DNA of 38,865 nucleotides from Welwitschia mirabilis (GCA_051453625.1 JBOZIK010000001.1:94614050-94652914), one strand, 5' to 3'; shown: positions 22,723-34,130, numbered from the stretch's first letter. Program-made: numbers and translations. Notes: a model not told the origin generated them from the letters alone.

Positions 22723-23940
22723 ATTTAGCTTCTTTCTCTAGTAATAAGCAAAGAATTTACAAATGTTTGCATAATCATGAATAAACCAAAGATAAAAACC
22801 ACAATGACTAAGAAAAGATCTAAAGGTTAAAGAGTTCAAGAGTATACAGATCAAGGGCGATGTATGTAGTTTGTAAGTCATGATCGTAACCCCCACATAC
22901 TTGATCTGATCTTCAATCATGAATTGATTGATAATCACATAAACAGTCCTTTACCCAAATGGGCAGCAGGTGCACGGAGTGACAACATGCATAATCACAT
23001 CATCACATCTACACACGAATAGATGTGACTAGTGTGCAGTGTTCATCCAGAGAGGTAAGACCAGCAAGACTGCTTAAGCTCCATTCACCATGTCTCCCAA
23101 TCCACTATTTCTGCCTTATACCTAGGGAAAGGTTACATTGGAACCATTCCATTCAATTCGACCACAATGACAACCACCATCATAACCACAACTCCATATC
23201 CTGTTTGATATGCCATATGATATAAAAGAGTGCTATCCCAAGTGGCTTCCTATATGATAACCTAAAACAACTTCACTTTCAACTAAAAATACACTCTTTT
23301 CCCAACTTAAATATAGGCCACTAGAAATGTATATATCAAGGACTTTCTCTAATCTTTCTAAGATTTGTTAAAAAGTTTTAGCGTATATAAAGAAGTCATC
23401 CATAAAAAATTTAATCAAATCCTCTAATGTATTAGAAAAATACCCATCCTAGCTGCTAAAAAGTACTAGGACCATTATAAAGTCCAAAAGACATGTGTGA
23501 AAAGCAAAAGTACTAAAAGGTAAAGTGAAAGTAGTTTTGACTTAGCATCACTAGTAAGACAAACATAATTGTAACCACTATATCCATCAAGAAAATAATA
23601 AAATGGATGTCCCTTAATCCTATCAAGTATCTAATTAAGAAAAGGCAAAAGATAGTGATCCTTTTTTGTTACTTCATTTTATTTTTTAAAATCTATGCAC
23701 ATCCTCCATTTCCCATCTTTCTTAAGTACTATCATCAAAAGACTAATCCACTTACTATTAGCCATGCATAAATGATTTTAGCATCCATTACTCATATGAT
23801 TTCATCTTTAACAACTTGCTTAAGGACTAGATTAAGTCTACATTAGGGCTACTTAATAGGTTTTGTGTTATCCTTAAGGTAGAATTTATGTTAGATAATT
23901 GAGGTAGGAATGGCTGTTAAATCTTTATAAGACTAAATAA
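22723..23940 (-). pseudogene. Element C reverse transcriptase, interrupted
   Basis: The minus-strand N-terminus lies at about 23690-23900 (similar to the RT start of A but with stops). The palm with the FMDD box (LIKFFMDDFFIYAK) is near 23390-23435. A foreign block at 22822-23250 replaces about 75 bases that A has at 3180-3255, just after LGHHIS. RT similarity resumes at 22723-22820. Multiple stops and frameshifts. Confidence 0.87.
22822..23250. other. Foreign ~430-bp insert of higher GC in RT of C
   Basis: Its base composition is visibly less AT-rich than its neighbours and it has no similarity to the same region in A or B. No ORF is convincing and no terminal repeats or target duplication are visible. 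It coincides with loss of about 75 bases of RT, as for filler DNA at a repaired break. Its source is unknown. Confidence 0.75.
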
Positions 23941-24179
23941 ATGCATTTACCTTAGATTGCAAAAGAGAGATTAAGCTTGATTCTTGTTAAGAAGAAAGAT
24001 TTTCATTAATTATCAAAGGTTTGTTCAGATCATTATTCAGAAAAATGTATTTCAGTCCACTGGATAAAGGTTTCAAATTTAGATTTGAATTTAGATTTTT
24101 ATTTTTTGTTAAATTTTTAAGAAAATTTACTATCATCTCAGATTGTCATCCAGATATTAGTAGTGAATGGCCACCCTCA

Positions 24180-25731
24180 AAATAAGAAATCTTAGTTTTA
24201 CTTAGATCTTAGACTTTTACATAGTTGATGACCTCAGTTTTTCTACTCTTCAAATTAAAATAATCAATTTCTAAATGGTCAAAATCAAGTTGATCTTCAT
24301 CAAAATCTTTGAAGTTGTCTACTTGAAGTTGATCATCAAACAAAGCTAGCTCATAAAGCATTGACCATCTTTCTTGAAGTGGATGGTGTTGTAAAAATAA
24401 AGTTGATTTCATCTCTTATTCCACACTCAAATAATCATCTAAATCTTTTTTAGTAGCATCAAACACTCTTATTGAAAACTTCTTATTTCCTAAATGATTC
24501 TTCATCATTCCTATTCTGGTATTCAATATCTATCATAACCACATCAATAGGGTAGAATTCTTCTTCAATTTGAATCATTAAATACTTAATCATGCCTAAA
24601 GGTTTCTTAATAGACATATCCATTAATTCTAAGATAATGCTTATAGGCTCTATTCTACTTTTCACCTTAGATCATTAACAAATATCTAGGGGCATAATGT
24701 TGACATTAGCTCCTATATCAATCAAGGCTTTCTTTATTCTTCTATTTACTTCCAAAGGGATACTAATAGTTGCTATCTCTAGATCCTTAAACTTTAGACA
24801 TTTCTATAAAACTAAGTTGTTAATGGATTGGGATAGGAAGACTTTTTTGAGAATAGTTCATTTTTATTTTCTTCTAATTAAGTCTTTTTATAACTTAGAA
24901 TATTTAGAGATCTATTGCAAAAGTTTCCAAATTGATAAATTTATGCTCACATTTTTCATTAAGGCTTTAATATATTCATCAAAAGTAAGATTGATGTTCA
25001 ATCTATCAAGCCAAGGGGTAGCAGGTTTCTTACCCTTTTCATGAGAAGAATTTTTCTTTTAATTACTTAAAAAAGAAGGGAAAGAATGATCTTTTAAAAT
25101 TTCTATATCCTCTTCTTCCTCATTATTTCTATTACTTTAATATGTTGAATCTTTATGGATAGGAGGTATTATCTCATTTCCACTTCTTATCACAACCTCA
25201 CAATCTTTCTTAGCTTCATTTGGGTTGGGTATAGGTTGTATGACAAGTAACCCTTGTAGTCTTCAGTTAGTAATTATAGTTTATTGCAAAATACTCATAA
25301 GATTTTCAATGTTGGAGTTTGTTCTTTTTTGAGTTTTTCTCAACTCATCAATGAAATTTCTAAGTGAATCACCTTAATTTTGTGAGTCAGATGAGCTTGC
25401 TTGATTATTAGAGTTCTTTGGTTGGAAATTTACATTCTTAAATCTTTTTCTAAATGTTTAGAAATTAAGATGATTTGTTTGAAAAAATTTTGAAATTGGA
25501 TAGTCCATTCATCCTAAGTTAAAAATTATTCTGATTTTGTATTTAACTTTAGTTTTGATTTTGATTAAAGTTTAAAGATCTTTTATTAAAAGCACACACT
25601 TCTTCATAGATTCTTTCTCTATATGTTTGCAATAAAGGATAATATTTTATTACATGATAGTTTTCTTCACATAAATCTACAACCACACTCTTTTCTATTG
25701 CCACCTTTGCATCTATATCATATGAGTGTAT
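24180..25731 (-). pseudogene. Element C gag C-terminus, PR and linker, RT-proximal copy
   Basis: Minus strand: gag zinc-knuckle remnant at about 25640-25690 (first Cys replaced, last Cys as Tyr), gag C-terminus, then PR with ALIDIGANVNIMPLDIC at about 24677-24727 followed by stops, and the linker (ORF 24209-24412, FLQHHPLQERWSMLYE). This is contiguous with RT. The same block appears again, diverged, at 25832-27330. Confidence 0.85.
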
Positions 25732-25831
25732 NNNNNNNNNNNNNNNNNNNNNNNNNNNNNNNNNNNNNNNNNNNNNNNNNNNNNNNNNNNNNNNNNNNNN
25801 NNNNNNNNNNNNNNNNNNNNNNNNNNNNNNN
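25732..25831. other. Assembly gap (100 N) between duplicated gag-PR blocks
   Basis: The left flank is gag zinc-knuckle sequence and the right flank is PR-RT linker, so the element order jumps backward across this gap. Confidence 0.97.
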
Positions 25832-27330
25832 TAAAATAATTAATTTCTTGATGGTCAAAATTAAGTTGATTTTCATTAAAAATGTTCAAGTTCTCTACTT
25901 CTAGTTGATTAGCAAACAAGGTTGGTTTCTGAAGCACTGACCATCTTTCTTTATATGGACAGTGCTGTAAAAATAAATTTTTCTTCATTTCTTCTTCCAC
26001 ACTCTAATCGTTACCTTAATCTCTTTCAGCTGCATCAAATACTCTTATTGAAAACTTCTTATTTCCTAGATAACACTCCATCAAACTTATTCTTATATCT
26101 ATAATATAATGGATTTTTGCATAAAAAGCTCTATGTAGAAGTAAAGGATAACTACCATTATGCTTCTATCATAGCAACATCAATAGGACATGATGCTTCT
26201 TCAGTCTAAATGACTAAATTCTGAATCACACCTAAAGGTTTCTTAATAGATGTATCTACCAATTCTAAGACAATTATTATAGGCTCTATTCTATTTTTTA
26301 AATCAAGTCATTGACAAATGTGTAAGGGTATAATGTTGAGACTAGCTCCAATATCAATCAAGGATTTGTTAATCTTTCTATTTCTTTCTAAAGTGATACT
26401 AACAGTTGTTGCCCCTAGATCTTTAAACTTTGGACATTTCTGTAAAATTAAGTTATTAATGGATTAGGCTAGAAAGACTTTACTAGAAATGATGCATTTT
26501 TGTTTTCTTCTAATCAGGTCTTAGACAACTTAGAATACTTAGGATTCTCTTGTAAAAGTTTCTAAAATGATAAATTAATACTCACATTTTACATTAAGGC
26601 TTTAAGATGTTCATTTAAGGTAGGATTTATGTTCAATATATCAAGCCAAGGAGTATCAAGTTTCTTATGAGAAGAATTTTTCTTTTTATTACTTAAAGAA
26701 AAAGAATGATTTTCTAAAATTTCTATATTTTTTTCTTCATCATTTTTTTTTACTTTAAGATGTTAAAGCCTCATGAATAGGAGGTGTTTTCTCATTTCTG
26801 CTTCTTGTCACTGCCTTATAATCTTTCTTAGCTTTATTTGAGTTTGTTAAAGATTAAGTAGCAAGTAATCCTTATGGTCTTTGGTTAGCAAGTATAGTTT
26901 ATTGTAAAATACTCATAAGATTTTCAATGTTAGAATTTTTTCTTTCTTATGTTTTTATCAATTCATTAATTAAAATTTTAAGTGAATCACCTTATTTTTG
27001 TAAGTTGGATGAGCTTGCTTAATTATTTGAGTAATTTGATTAGAAATTTATGTTATCAAATATCTCGAAAGTTAAGATGATTTATTTCAAAATTTTTAAG
27101 TTGGATTGTCCATTAATCCTAGGTTGAAAATTGTTATGATTTTGGATTTTTATTTTGATTAAAATTTGAAAACCTTCGTTTAAAGGCCCACACTTCTTCA
27201 TAGATTCTTTCTTTGTATGTTGATAGTAAAGGATACTCTTTTGTCATATTATAGTTATCTTTATACAAATCACAAGTTGAAGCTATAATTAAACTCTTCT
27301 CTATTGCTACCTTTGCATATAAAATCATCT
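25832..27330 (-). pseudogene. Element C gag C-terminus, PR and linker, gag-proximal copy
   Basis: Second version of the 24180-25731 block: linker (FLQHCPYKERWSVLQKP at about 25920-25980), PR with the active-site Asp region near 26350-26380 (SLIDIGAS) and gag C-terminus. The zinc knuckle at 27234-27285 has Tyr at two Cys positions and Asn at the His. The two blocks are each about 1.48 kb and differ by well over 10% by eye. Confidence 0.85.
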
Positions 27331-28185
27331 AAGTGTATTTTTCTAAAGTTGAGGTGAAATCCTTAATAACATTTGTTAGTTTAGTTTTAGTTCTTATTTC
27401 TTCTTTTTTATGCCTAACACCTTAAGATATTTAATGATTTAACCTTTAGTTTAATTTTCTATAGATGAGGGTTTAGGTCAAGTTTCACTCACTTCTACTA
27501 ATTTTTTCAACACTTTCCAAGCATTTTCTAAAGTAAGGTTCAATAAATTTACTCTACATGAAAAATAAACTAGTTTCTTTATTTGACTATTAAGTCTACC
27601 ATGAAAATAATCTACTAATTCTTCTCCTGAAAACCCATCCATATGGTTTGAATGTAAAGCAATGAAAAAATTTCTCGTATGTAGAGGGATAATCTTCATT
27701 ACATTGTTGTTAGAAGTAGGTTATCTCTTTCTTACATTTTTTAATGGTAATGCCACTCATGAATCTCTTAATAAAATCTTCTTGAACTTGACTCTGTGAT
27801 TTTAAACTTTTATAAGGAATCATTTTAATTAAATTATATCTTTACCTTTTAAAGTAATAGAAAAAATAACCATATAAGTTCTATCACTTATTCTTTTCTT
27901 ACTATTTCCTAAAGTGATCACTAACTGTTTGATATTGATAATGTGTTGTAAAGAATCTTCACCAAGTTTACCATTAAAAATGGGATAAGCATTTAGATTT
28001 CTAAGTTTGATATCATTACGAGGAGGTAAATCCAAAGGGTTTTGAATTTCACATTTTTCATTAGCAATCAGTTCTTTGAGGGTAACACTAGCATTAGGTT
28101 TAATAAGTGCATTCATAGGGGTTCCAATGATAAGGGGCAGATTAGGCGAAGTAGTTTACTTTTGCTTTTGTAATGAGCTAGACAT
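27331..28185 (-). pseudogene. Element C gag N-terminal and capsid part
   Basis: Apparent start at 28185-28183 (MSSSLQKQK) with a stop at codon 10 (28158-28156), exactly where A and D stop. The reading then continues through the open segment 27829-28116 (LKELIANEKCEIQNPLDLPP) and 27478-27699 (FFIALHSNHMDGFSGEELVD), matching gag of A, B, D and E. A frame break lies between the two segments. Confidence 0.88.
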
Positions 28186-28489
28186 ATTTAAAAATTGAAA
28201 ACTATCATTAAAACGATCTTTTAAAAAATTTTCTCTCATAAAATCAAGCTCTAAAGAAATAAATGTAGAAATTTCTAGAATTTTTAAACTTTGTATACCT
28301 TTATTATACATACCTGAGTTAATTTGGAAGTTGATCAAATCTTTTTAGATATTTTTCTTTATGAATAGTCATTCTCTCTGATATTTGTGCATACCTGAGT
28401 TAATTTTGAAGTTGATCAAATCTTCTTAGATATTTTTCTTTATGAATAGTCACTCTCTCTGATATTTTTCTTTCTTACCAGATTTTACC
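28186..28489 (-). promoter_or_regulatory. Element C leader remnant; PBS deleted
   Basis: Gag-proximal leader only. At about 28480-28500 it joins directly to the middle of the 5' LTR, so the PBS and the inner half of the LTR are missing. An 81-bp tandem duplication lies inside. Confidence 0.8.
28309..28470. repeat. 81-bp tandem duplication in leader of C
   Basis: Units 28309-28389 and 28390-28470 both begin CATACCTGAGTTAATTT and differ at only a few bases. Confidence 0.93.
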
Positions 28490-29040
28490 ATGTCCCAGCA
28501 TGCTCAAATATTTACCATGTCAATACTTATTAATAACATACACATACATAATAAAATATACAAATAAGCATAGGAACAACCCTAATGACTACATAAAAAA
28601 AAATATGGATAAATGATAAGAGTTAGGTAAATTTTTAGTAGAGCATTATAATAGATGTTATCCTATTGGTCATCTATACAATACAGGGGACGATGCCACC
28701 TCATAAGTAATCCATGTTATCTACTAAATTAATCATAGTTAACATCCTTATTAGCTTTACTATTCTATCATCTATATAGTCATCTAGACAATAAGGTGAA
28801 TGATAGGCTTTTACAAGTATTCATCTAATGCATCAGCCTCAATGTTTGTAGGAAGTTTGTCTTAAAAATAGAAAGTATTGTGAACTGCTCTAAATGCTGT
28901 GAAATATCATGGAGAATGCATGTTTTTGTATCTTTTATTTTAGCTCTCTATTATTGTGGAAATCCATCATATACCTATTTAATATCCTATAAAACTTCTC
29001 AAAATACTGTATCAAATATATGTAAGTTGGCAGTACAACA
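28490..29040 (-). repeat. Element C 5' LTR remnant (outer half)
   Basis: It aligns with 16338-16847 of the 3' LTR. The LTR start, TGTTGTACTGCCAACTT on the minus strand, ends at 29040, and its differences from the 3' LTR start are all transitions. The inner half with the PBS side is deleted. Confidence 0.9.
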
Positions 29041-29045
29041 AAAGT
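29041..29045. repeat. Target-site duplication of C, right copy
   Basis: AAAGT next to the LTR start of C; the partner AAAAT is at 15746-15750. Confidence 0.8.
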
Positions 29046-30148
29046 CTTTTTGCAGAGTGTGATTCCATGTTTGTCATTTCCATGACAAACAGGATAACAA
29101 GTGAAATTTTCAACCTAAAACCAAAAGAGCTGCAGTAAGTTCTAAAATATATTTTCCTATTCAACAATCTAAAGAAATATTTAATAGTAAATGATCTCCT
29201 TCCTCCTCAACAAGAATCTAACTTGATCTCCCTTTGGACTTCTAAGTAAGATGCTTTTACTTGGACCTATAAAGACTTAGCTGTAATCCCTCTTTACATA
29301 GTTCAACACAAAATTTACCTCGAGGACAATGCTAAATTTATTAGGCAACACTAACAAAATCTTAACCTAGCCATTAAGTTAGTAGTTAAATATGAAATTA
29401 TTAACTTATGGATGCTGGGATCATATATGCTATATCTGATAGTAAGTGGATTAGTCCTTTAATAGTAGTTCCAAAAAAGAATGGAAAATGGAGAATGTAC
29501 ATTGATTTTGAAAAATGTAATGAGTCATTAAAAAGGATCATTATTCTTTACCCTTTCTTAATAAAGTGCTTGATATAATCCAAGGTCATGCCTACTATTG
29601 TTTTCTTGATGCATATAGTAGTTATAATTAAGTTTTCATAGCAAGAGAAGACCAAGAAAAAACAAGCTTTATCTCATCCTTTAGAACCTTTACCTTTAGA
29701 TGAATGCCTTTTATACTTTACAATACCCTTGAGACTTTCCAACAAGTAATGATGGGAATCCTTTCTGACATGATAGAGGATTCTATTAAAATATTTATGA
29801 ATGACTTCTTCATATTTGATGAAACTTTTGAATAAATCATATAAAGATTAGATAAAGTCTTAGATTGATGTATAGAGAGTGGCCTACATTTAAGTTGAAA
29901 AAAGAGTTTCCTTCTTATCAAACATGGAATTATTTTAGGTCATCACATTTCAAAGGAATGGATTAAAATGAATTCTACACAAGTTAATATCATTAAAAAC
30001 CTTAGCCATGCAACTAATGTCAAACAAGTTAAATCCTTTCTTATTCATGTAAGTTTCTATTATCATTTTATTCATAATTATACTAAGATTTATGAATCCC
30101 TTTACTCATTACTTGAAAAAGATGCTAAATTTGATTGGATTTATTTAT

Positions 30149-30153
30149 GTCAA
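30149..30153. repeat. Target-site duplication of D, left copy
   Basis: GTCAA immediately before the LTR start of D; ATCAA follows its 3' LTR at 36613-36617, one transition apart. Confidence 0.82.
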
Positions 30154-31020
30154 TGTTACACCACCAACTTATGTGTATTTAATAGGGTATTTTGAGTTGT
30201 TTTGCAGATGAATTAATAGATAAATGCTTAATTCTTATGATAATCAAGAACCAAGATTAAGAGAATGAAAACATGCAGTTTCCAAATAAATTATAAGCAT
30301 TTCATGCAAATATGAATAAATTGTATTTTTGGATAATAATTCTCATAAACAACAAGTAATCAGACTTACTAAAGATTGACAGAAGTCTATCGTCCACCTT
30401 ATTGTTCAGACATCAACAACAAATGACATCTCAAATAGGTGATAACAAGTCCACATGTAGTTGACGAGCAGTTAGACTGGGAGCTAAATAGATATCTCAT
30501 TGTCAATCCTTGTTGTCTCCTCCTTCGTCCATATGACTGTAAAGATGATACTATTCTCTCACACTTCTACCGAATGTTTTACTGAGTTGTCGATACTTTA
30601 TTGTGACTTTACTTTGCATGTTAGCTAGGGTTTTCTCCTCTACTTCTCTGTTAGTTTCCCTTTCTTTTCTGTCTGTAAATAAAGGTCTCCTCCTTGATCC
30701 CTAATCATCTTCAACAGTACCTAATATACTTGTGATAGGAGATCTTGAGATCAGATAACCATCCAGTGATTACAGAGAGACGTTTCCTTGGTGTTGGCAA
30801 CGTTTTATTCATTGAGAAACGACTACTTTGTAATGCAGATGATTTTATGATTTTTAATATAAATTATCCTTTTTGTTCAATATATACAAGAACCTACCCC
30901 TCATAGTTTATGTTGTTTAAGATTCAGTGACAGGTTTCTTCTGTTATATAGATTATGAGGGTAGCCTTTGTCAAGGTTGAGCTTGATTAGTTTAGGTGCA
31001 TCGTTATTTCTTTTCATAGA
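30154..31020 (+). repeat. Element D 5' LTR (end lost in gap)
   Basis: It starts TGTTACACCACCAACTT and aligns with the 3' LTR from 35533. About the last 240 bases and the PBS fall in the 288-N gap. CATC/GATG boxes occur near 30388 and 30520. Confidence 0.92.
30674..30681 (+). promoter_or_regulatory. Element D 5' LTR TATA box, mutated
   Basis: It reads TGTAAATA where the 3' LTR has TATAAATA (36077-36084). The single change in the promoter LTR would weaken transcription. Confidence 0.65.
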
Positions 31021-31308
31021 NNNNNNNNNNNNNNNNNNNNNNNNNNNNNNNNNNNNNNNNNNNNNNNNNNNNNNNNNNNNNNNNNNNNNNNNNNNNNNNN
31101 NNNNNNNNNNNNNNNNNNNNNNNNNNNNNNNNNNNNNNNNNNNNNNNNNNNNNNNNNNNNNNNNNNNNNNNNNNNNNNNNNNNNNNNNNNNNNNNNNNNN
31201 NNNNNNNNNNNNNNNNNNNNNNNNNNNNNNNNNNNNNNNNNNNNNNNNNNNNNNNNNNNNNNNNNNNNNNNNNNNNNNNNNNNNNNNNNNNNNNNNNNNN
31301 NNNNNNNN
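31021..31308. other. Assembly gap (288 N) over LTR end and PBS of D
   Basis: By comparison with the 3' LTR (36373-36612) and the leader of E, about 335 bases are expected, so the estimate here is near the truth. Confidence 0.97.
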
Positions 31309-31701
31309 AGTGTACCAGTACTCTGTAAGTTATTTATTTAGTTTTTCTTTTTGCTAACCTCTGACATCACCTTCATCGTTTAGATGTCACAGTCAGATGA
31401 CTATCTTGGTTTCTTCTTTCTCTCTTTCTATGGTTATCTGTATTTTCTGTTTATGTCATCCAGATTATCGTCTGGACAACTATCACAATGACACATTCTC
31501 AGATAGAAACTGAATGGAAAAAATTAAAAAAAAAAAAAGAAAAAAAATCAGAGAGAGCGATAGTTTATAGTAGAAAATATCAAAGAAGTTTTGTTAAATT
31601 TTGAAATTGAAAATCAAAATACCCCAGGTATGCAATATTTAGAATTTCCTGAAATTTCTGATTTTAATTCTACAGAAGAGTCTGATTTTAATTTTGCTAT
31701 C
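31309..31701 (+). promoter_or_regulatory. Element D 5' leader
   Basis: Begins GTGTACCAGTA, shared with E (37546) and E2 (38597). It includes an inverted repeat at about 31459-31476 (CCAGA, six bases, TCTGG) and the motif around 31374-31402, followed by an A-rich run and an AGAGAG block before gag. Confidence 0.85.
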
Positions 31702-33180
31702 ATGTTGACCTCCAACCAAAAACAAAAATAACCTATTTCTCCAAATTCAACCCCTATCATTAGAACCCTATCGTCTACTCCTTCTCGATCATATACTTGT
31801 GCTACTTTAAGAGATCTTATCGCAACCAAGAAACATGAAATCCAAAACCCTTTTAACTTACCACATGGTGATGATGTAGAACTTAAAAACTTAAATGCTT
31901 ACCCTATCTTTTGGAGAACCTGATGAAGACCTTTTATAATACATCACCAACATTGAACAACTTATCCTTACATCTGGAAATGATAAAAGGTGAATAACTG
32001 ATAAAACCTATATGGTTATCTTTCTCATGTCCTTGAGAGATAAAGCAAAAATTTGGCTTAGAATAATCCCTCATAAGAGCCTTAAAACTTGGAGTCAAGT
32101 TCAAGAAGCCTTCATCAAAAGATTCATGAGTGAAACCACTATTCAGAAATATAAGAAAGAAGTCACAAACTTTCAACAACTCCTTAACGAAGACTATGCC
32201 TCTACCTATGAGATATTCTTTATGTCTTTACACTCAAATCCTATAGATGCCTTTTTAGAGGTAGAATTAATTGACTATTTCTATAGTGGGTTAAATAGTC
32301 ATACCAAGCAACTTATAGATTTCTCTTGTAGAGGCAACCTCTTGAACTAAACTTTAGAAGATGCTTGAAAGGTATTAGAAGACTTAGTGGAAGTAAGTCA
32401 AACTTAGCCTAAACCCTCCTCTAGAGAAAACCAAACGGTAGGACAAATCATTAAAAACCTCAAAAAAGTAAAACACAAGAGAACTAAAACCAAAATAGAA
32501 AATTAACAAACTAGTATCATTAAGGATTTCACTTCTACTTTAGAGAAATACACACAGATAATCCTTAATGCTAAAATGACAACTGAGAAGAGTGAAGTTA
32601 TCGTTCCAACATACGATTTGTGTAAAGATAGCTATCACATCATGAAAGAGTGCCCTCTACTTTCTATTTACAAAGAGAGAATCTATGAAAAAGTGTGTAC
32701 TTTCAATCAAAGACCTTCCAACTACATGTCAAATCATGATCAAAGACAAGTCCCAAGTCACAATTTCCAAAATAGGATAAGTGAGAAACCCAATTCTAGA
32801 AACTTCCAAACACCTCATCCTAACTTCTAGCCTTTTAGAAGTCGATTTGAAAATCTAAACTTTCAACCCAACCATCCAAATAACTTGGCAAGCCCTTCAA
32901 ACTTTCAAAACCATAATGATCCTCTTAGGAGTTCCATTGAGGAGTTGAGAAAGACTCAAGAGAAGACAAACACAAACACAGAAAATCTTGTGAACATTTT
33001 ACAATAAAACATGCTTGCCAACCAAAAACCACAAGGAATCCTTGTCACTCAACCTTTATTGAACCCTAATGAAGTTCGAAAATATTATAAGGTGGTGACA
33101 AGGAGTGGAAATGACATAACTCCCTCTACTCATGAGGCTTCAATTTCCCAAAATAATAAGAAAAATGAGTAAGAGGATAT
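31702..33180 (+). pseudogene. Element D gag (decayed)
   Basis: Start ATG 31702 with a stop at codon 10 (31729-31731). The N-terminal domain follows (LRDLIATKKHEIQNPFNLP). The capsid core is open at 32012-32350 (IWLRIIPHKSLKTWSQVQ, VTNFQQ, SLHSNPIDAF, SGLNSHTKQLIDFS). The zinc knuckle at about 32607-32655 has Tyr for the first Cys and is otherwise C-x4-H-x4-C. The C-terminal open stretch ends at 32830 and similarity continues to about 33180. A few stops and one frame change separate the blocks. Confidence 0.9.
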
Positions 33181-33990
33181 AGAAATCCTAGAAAATCATT
33201 CCTTTCCTTCTTCACTTAGCAACAAAAAGAAAGATCAATTCCAAAAGAAACCTACTATCCAATGGATTAATAGGCTTAATACAAACCCCATCTTTGATGA
33301 TCATTTGAAAGCCTTAATGCAAAACATGAGCATCGATTTACCTTTTTGGAAACTTTTGTAAGAAAACCCCAAATACTCTAAGCTATGAAAAGACCCAATT
33401 AGAAAAAAACAAAAATAAACGATCTCTAGTAAAGTATTCCTAGCTTAATTCATTAGGTTTCTAAGAAGTATCCAATGTTTAAAGATCCGGGGGCAGCAAC
33501 TGTTAGTGTTACCTTAGAAGGGAACCAAAGAATTAAGAAAACCTTGATAGACATAGGAACCAGTATCAACATCATGCTCTTACATATCTGTCAATGTCTT
33601 GGTTTGAAAGAAAGAGTATAACCTACAAGAGTTATCTTGGAATTAGCCAGTACATCTATGAAGAAATATTTAAGCATGATTAAGGACTTGGTCATTCAGA
33701 TAGAGGAAGATTTCTACCTAATAGATGTAGTTGTTTTAGAAGTTGAGCATCAAAATGGATATCCCCTACTTCTAGGTAGAACTTTTTGTGTAACAGTCCA
33801 TTGCATCATAGACATAAGAACTGGATTAATGAAATGTCACTTTGGAAATAAAAGATTTTTAATACCAGTCTTTGATGCCACTAAAAAAGATTTAAGAAAT
33901 GATTTAGGTTTGGAAGAAGATATAAAACCAATCTTATCTTTACAGAACCATCTAAACCTAAAGCAAATTATAAAAGATTAAATCCTAAAA
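33181..33990 (+). pseudogene. Element D protease with truncated downstream fusion
   Basis: The retropepsin active site is LIDIGTSINI near 33546-33576, with its catalytic DIGT motif intact. It continues in ORF 33637-33981 (PLLLGRTF, IDIRTG, VFDATKKDL). At about 33945 the linker (LSLQNHL) runs straight into LKQIIKD, a few codons of RT start that A has at 3765-3790, then a stop. So the linker is deleted as well as most of RT. Confidence 0.9.
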
Positions 33991-34130
33991 ATTATGGGTG
34001 AAAAATGGTGTACACAAATAAAAAATGATTGAAATGACATGAGGACTTTTAGACATAACTGTGGATATAATAGAAGCATTTGTTCCCTATCTAAGTTATT
34101 TCTTAGCCTACTCCTTAGTTAAATATTATG
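33990..34130 (+). other. Deletion junction: RT start to IN tail in D
   Basis: After the RT-start fragment (to about 34007), sequence similar to the last ~40 codons of IN of A (1218-1340) begins near 34020 and passes into the 3' UTR by about 34085. Roughly 2.4 kb of A-type sequence is absent between the two. Confidence 0.85.

Larger units (their letters stand above)
15751..29040 (-). mobile_element. Element C: Athila-type retrotransposon nested in B
   Basis: 13.3 kb minus-strand element with LTRs at both ends and a near-perfect 5-bp target duplication. Minus-strand order: truncated 5' LTR (28490-29040), leader, gag, PR, linker, a partial gag-PR-linker repeat across a 100-N gap, RT with a foreign insert, RH, IN, long 3' UTR with an extra ORF, PPT, 3' LTR (15751-16847). 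It splits the PR-RT linker of B. Its LTR sequence is related to but distinct from that of A, D and E. Stops are frequent, so it is not functional. Confidence 0.93.
29041..30153 (+). pseudogene. Element B, part 2: linker and reverse transcriptase
   Basis: This continues B after C. The frame beginning near 29056 gives ITSEIFNLKP, then LKYIFLFNNL and LLPPQQESNLISLW, the PR-RT linker. RT begins at IVQHKIYLEDNAKF (29300-29345). The palm holds DSIKIFMNDFFIF at about 29780-29820: the active-site box reads FMND, its first Asp replaced by Asn, so RT is dead even without the stops. The last open stretch, 29968-30153, ends in DWIYLCQ, where D is inserted. The ORF reading past 30153 is an artefact of the junction. 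Confidence 0.9.

Noticed and set aside
23025-23225. 66-codon His-rich ORF in the foreign insert
   Set aside because: Short and composed of low-complexity CAT/CAC repeats; no context supports a gene.
29718-29921. 67-codon minus-strand ORF
   Set aside because: Antisense to the RT of B, which is recognisable on the plus strand.
33490-33900. Host aspartic protease gene
   Set aside because: The single DIGT motif and position right after gag fit a retroelement protease; cellular pepsin-like enzymes have two active-site motifs and are longer.
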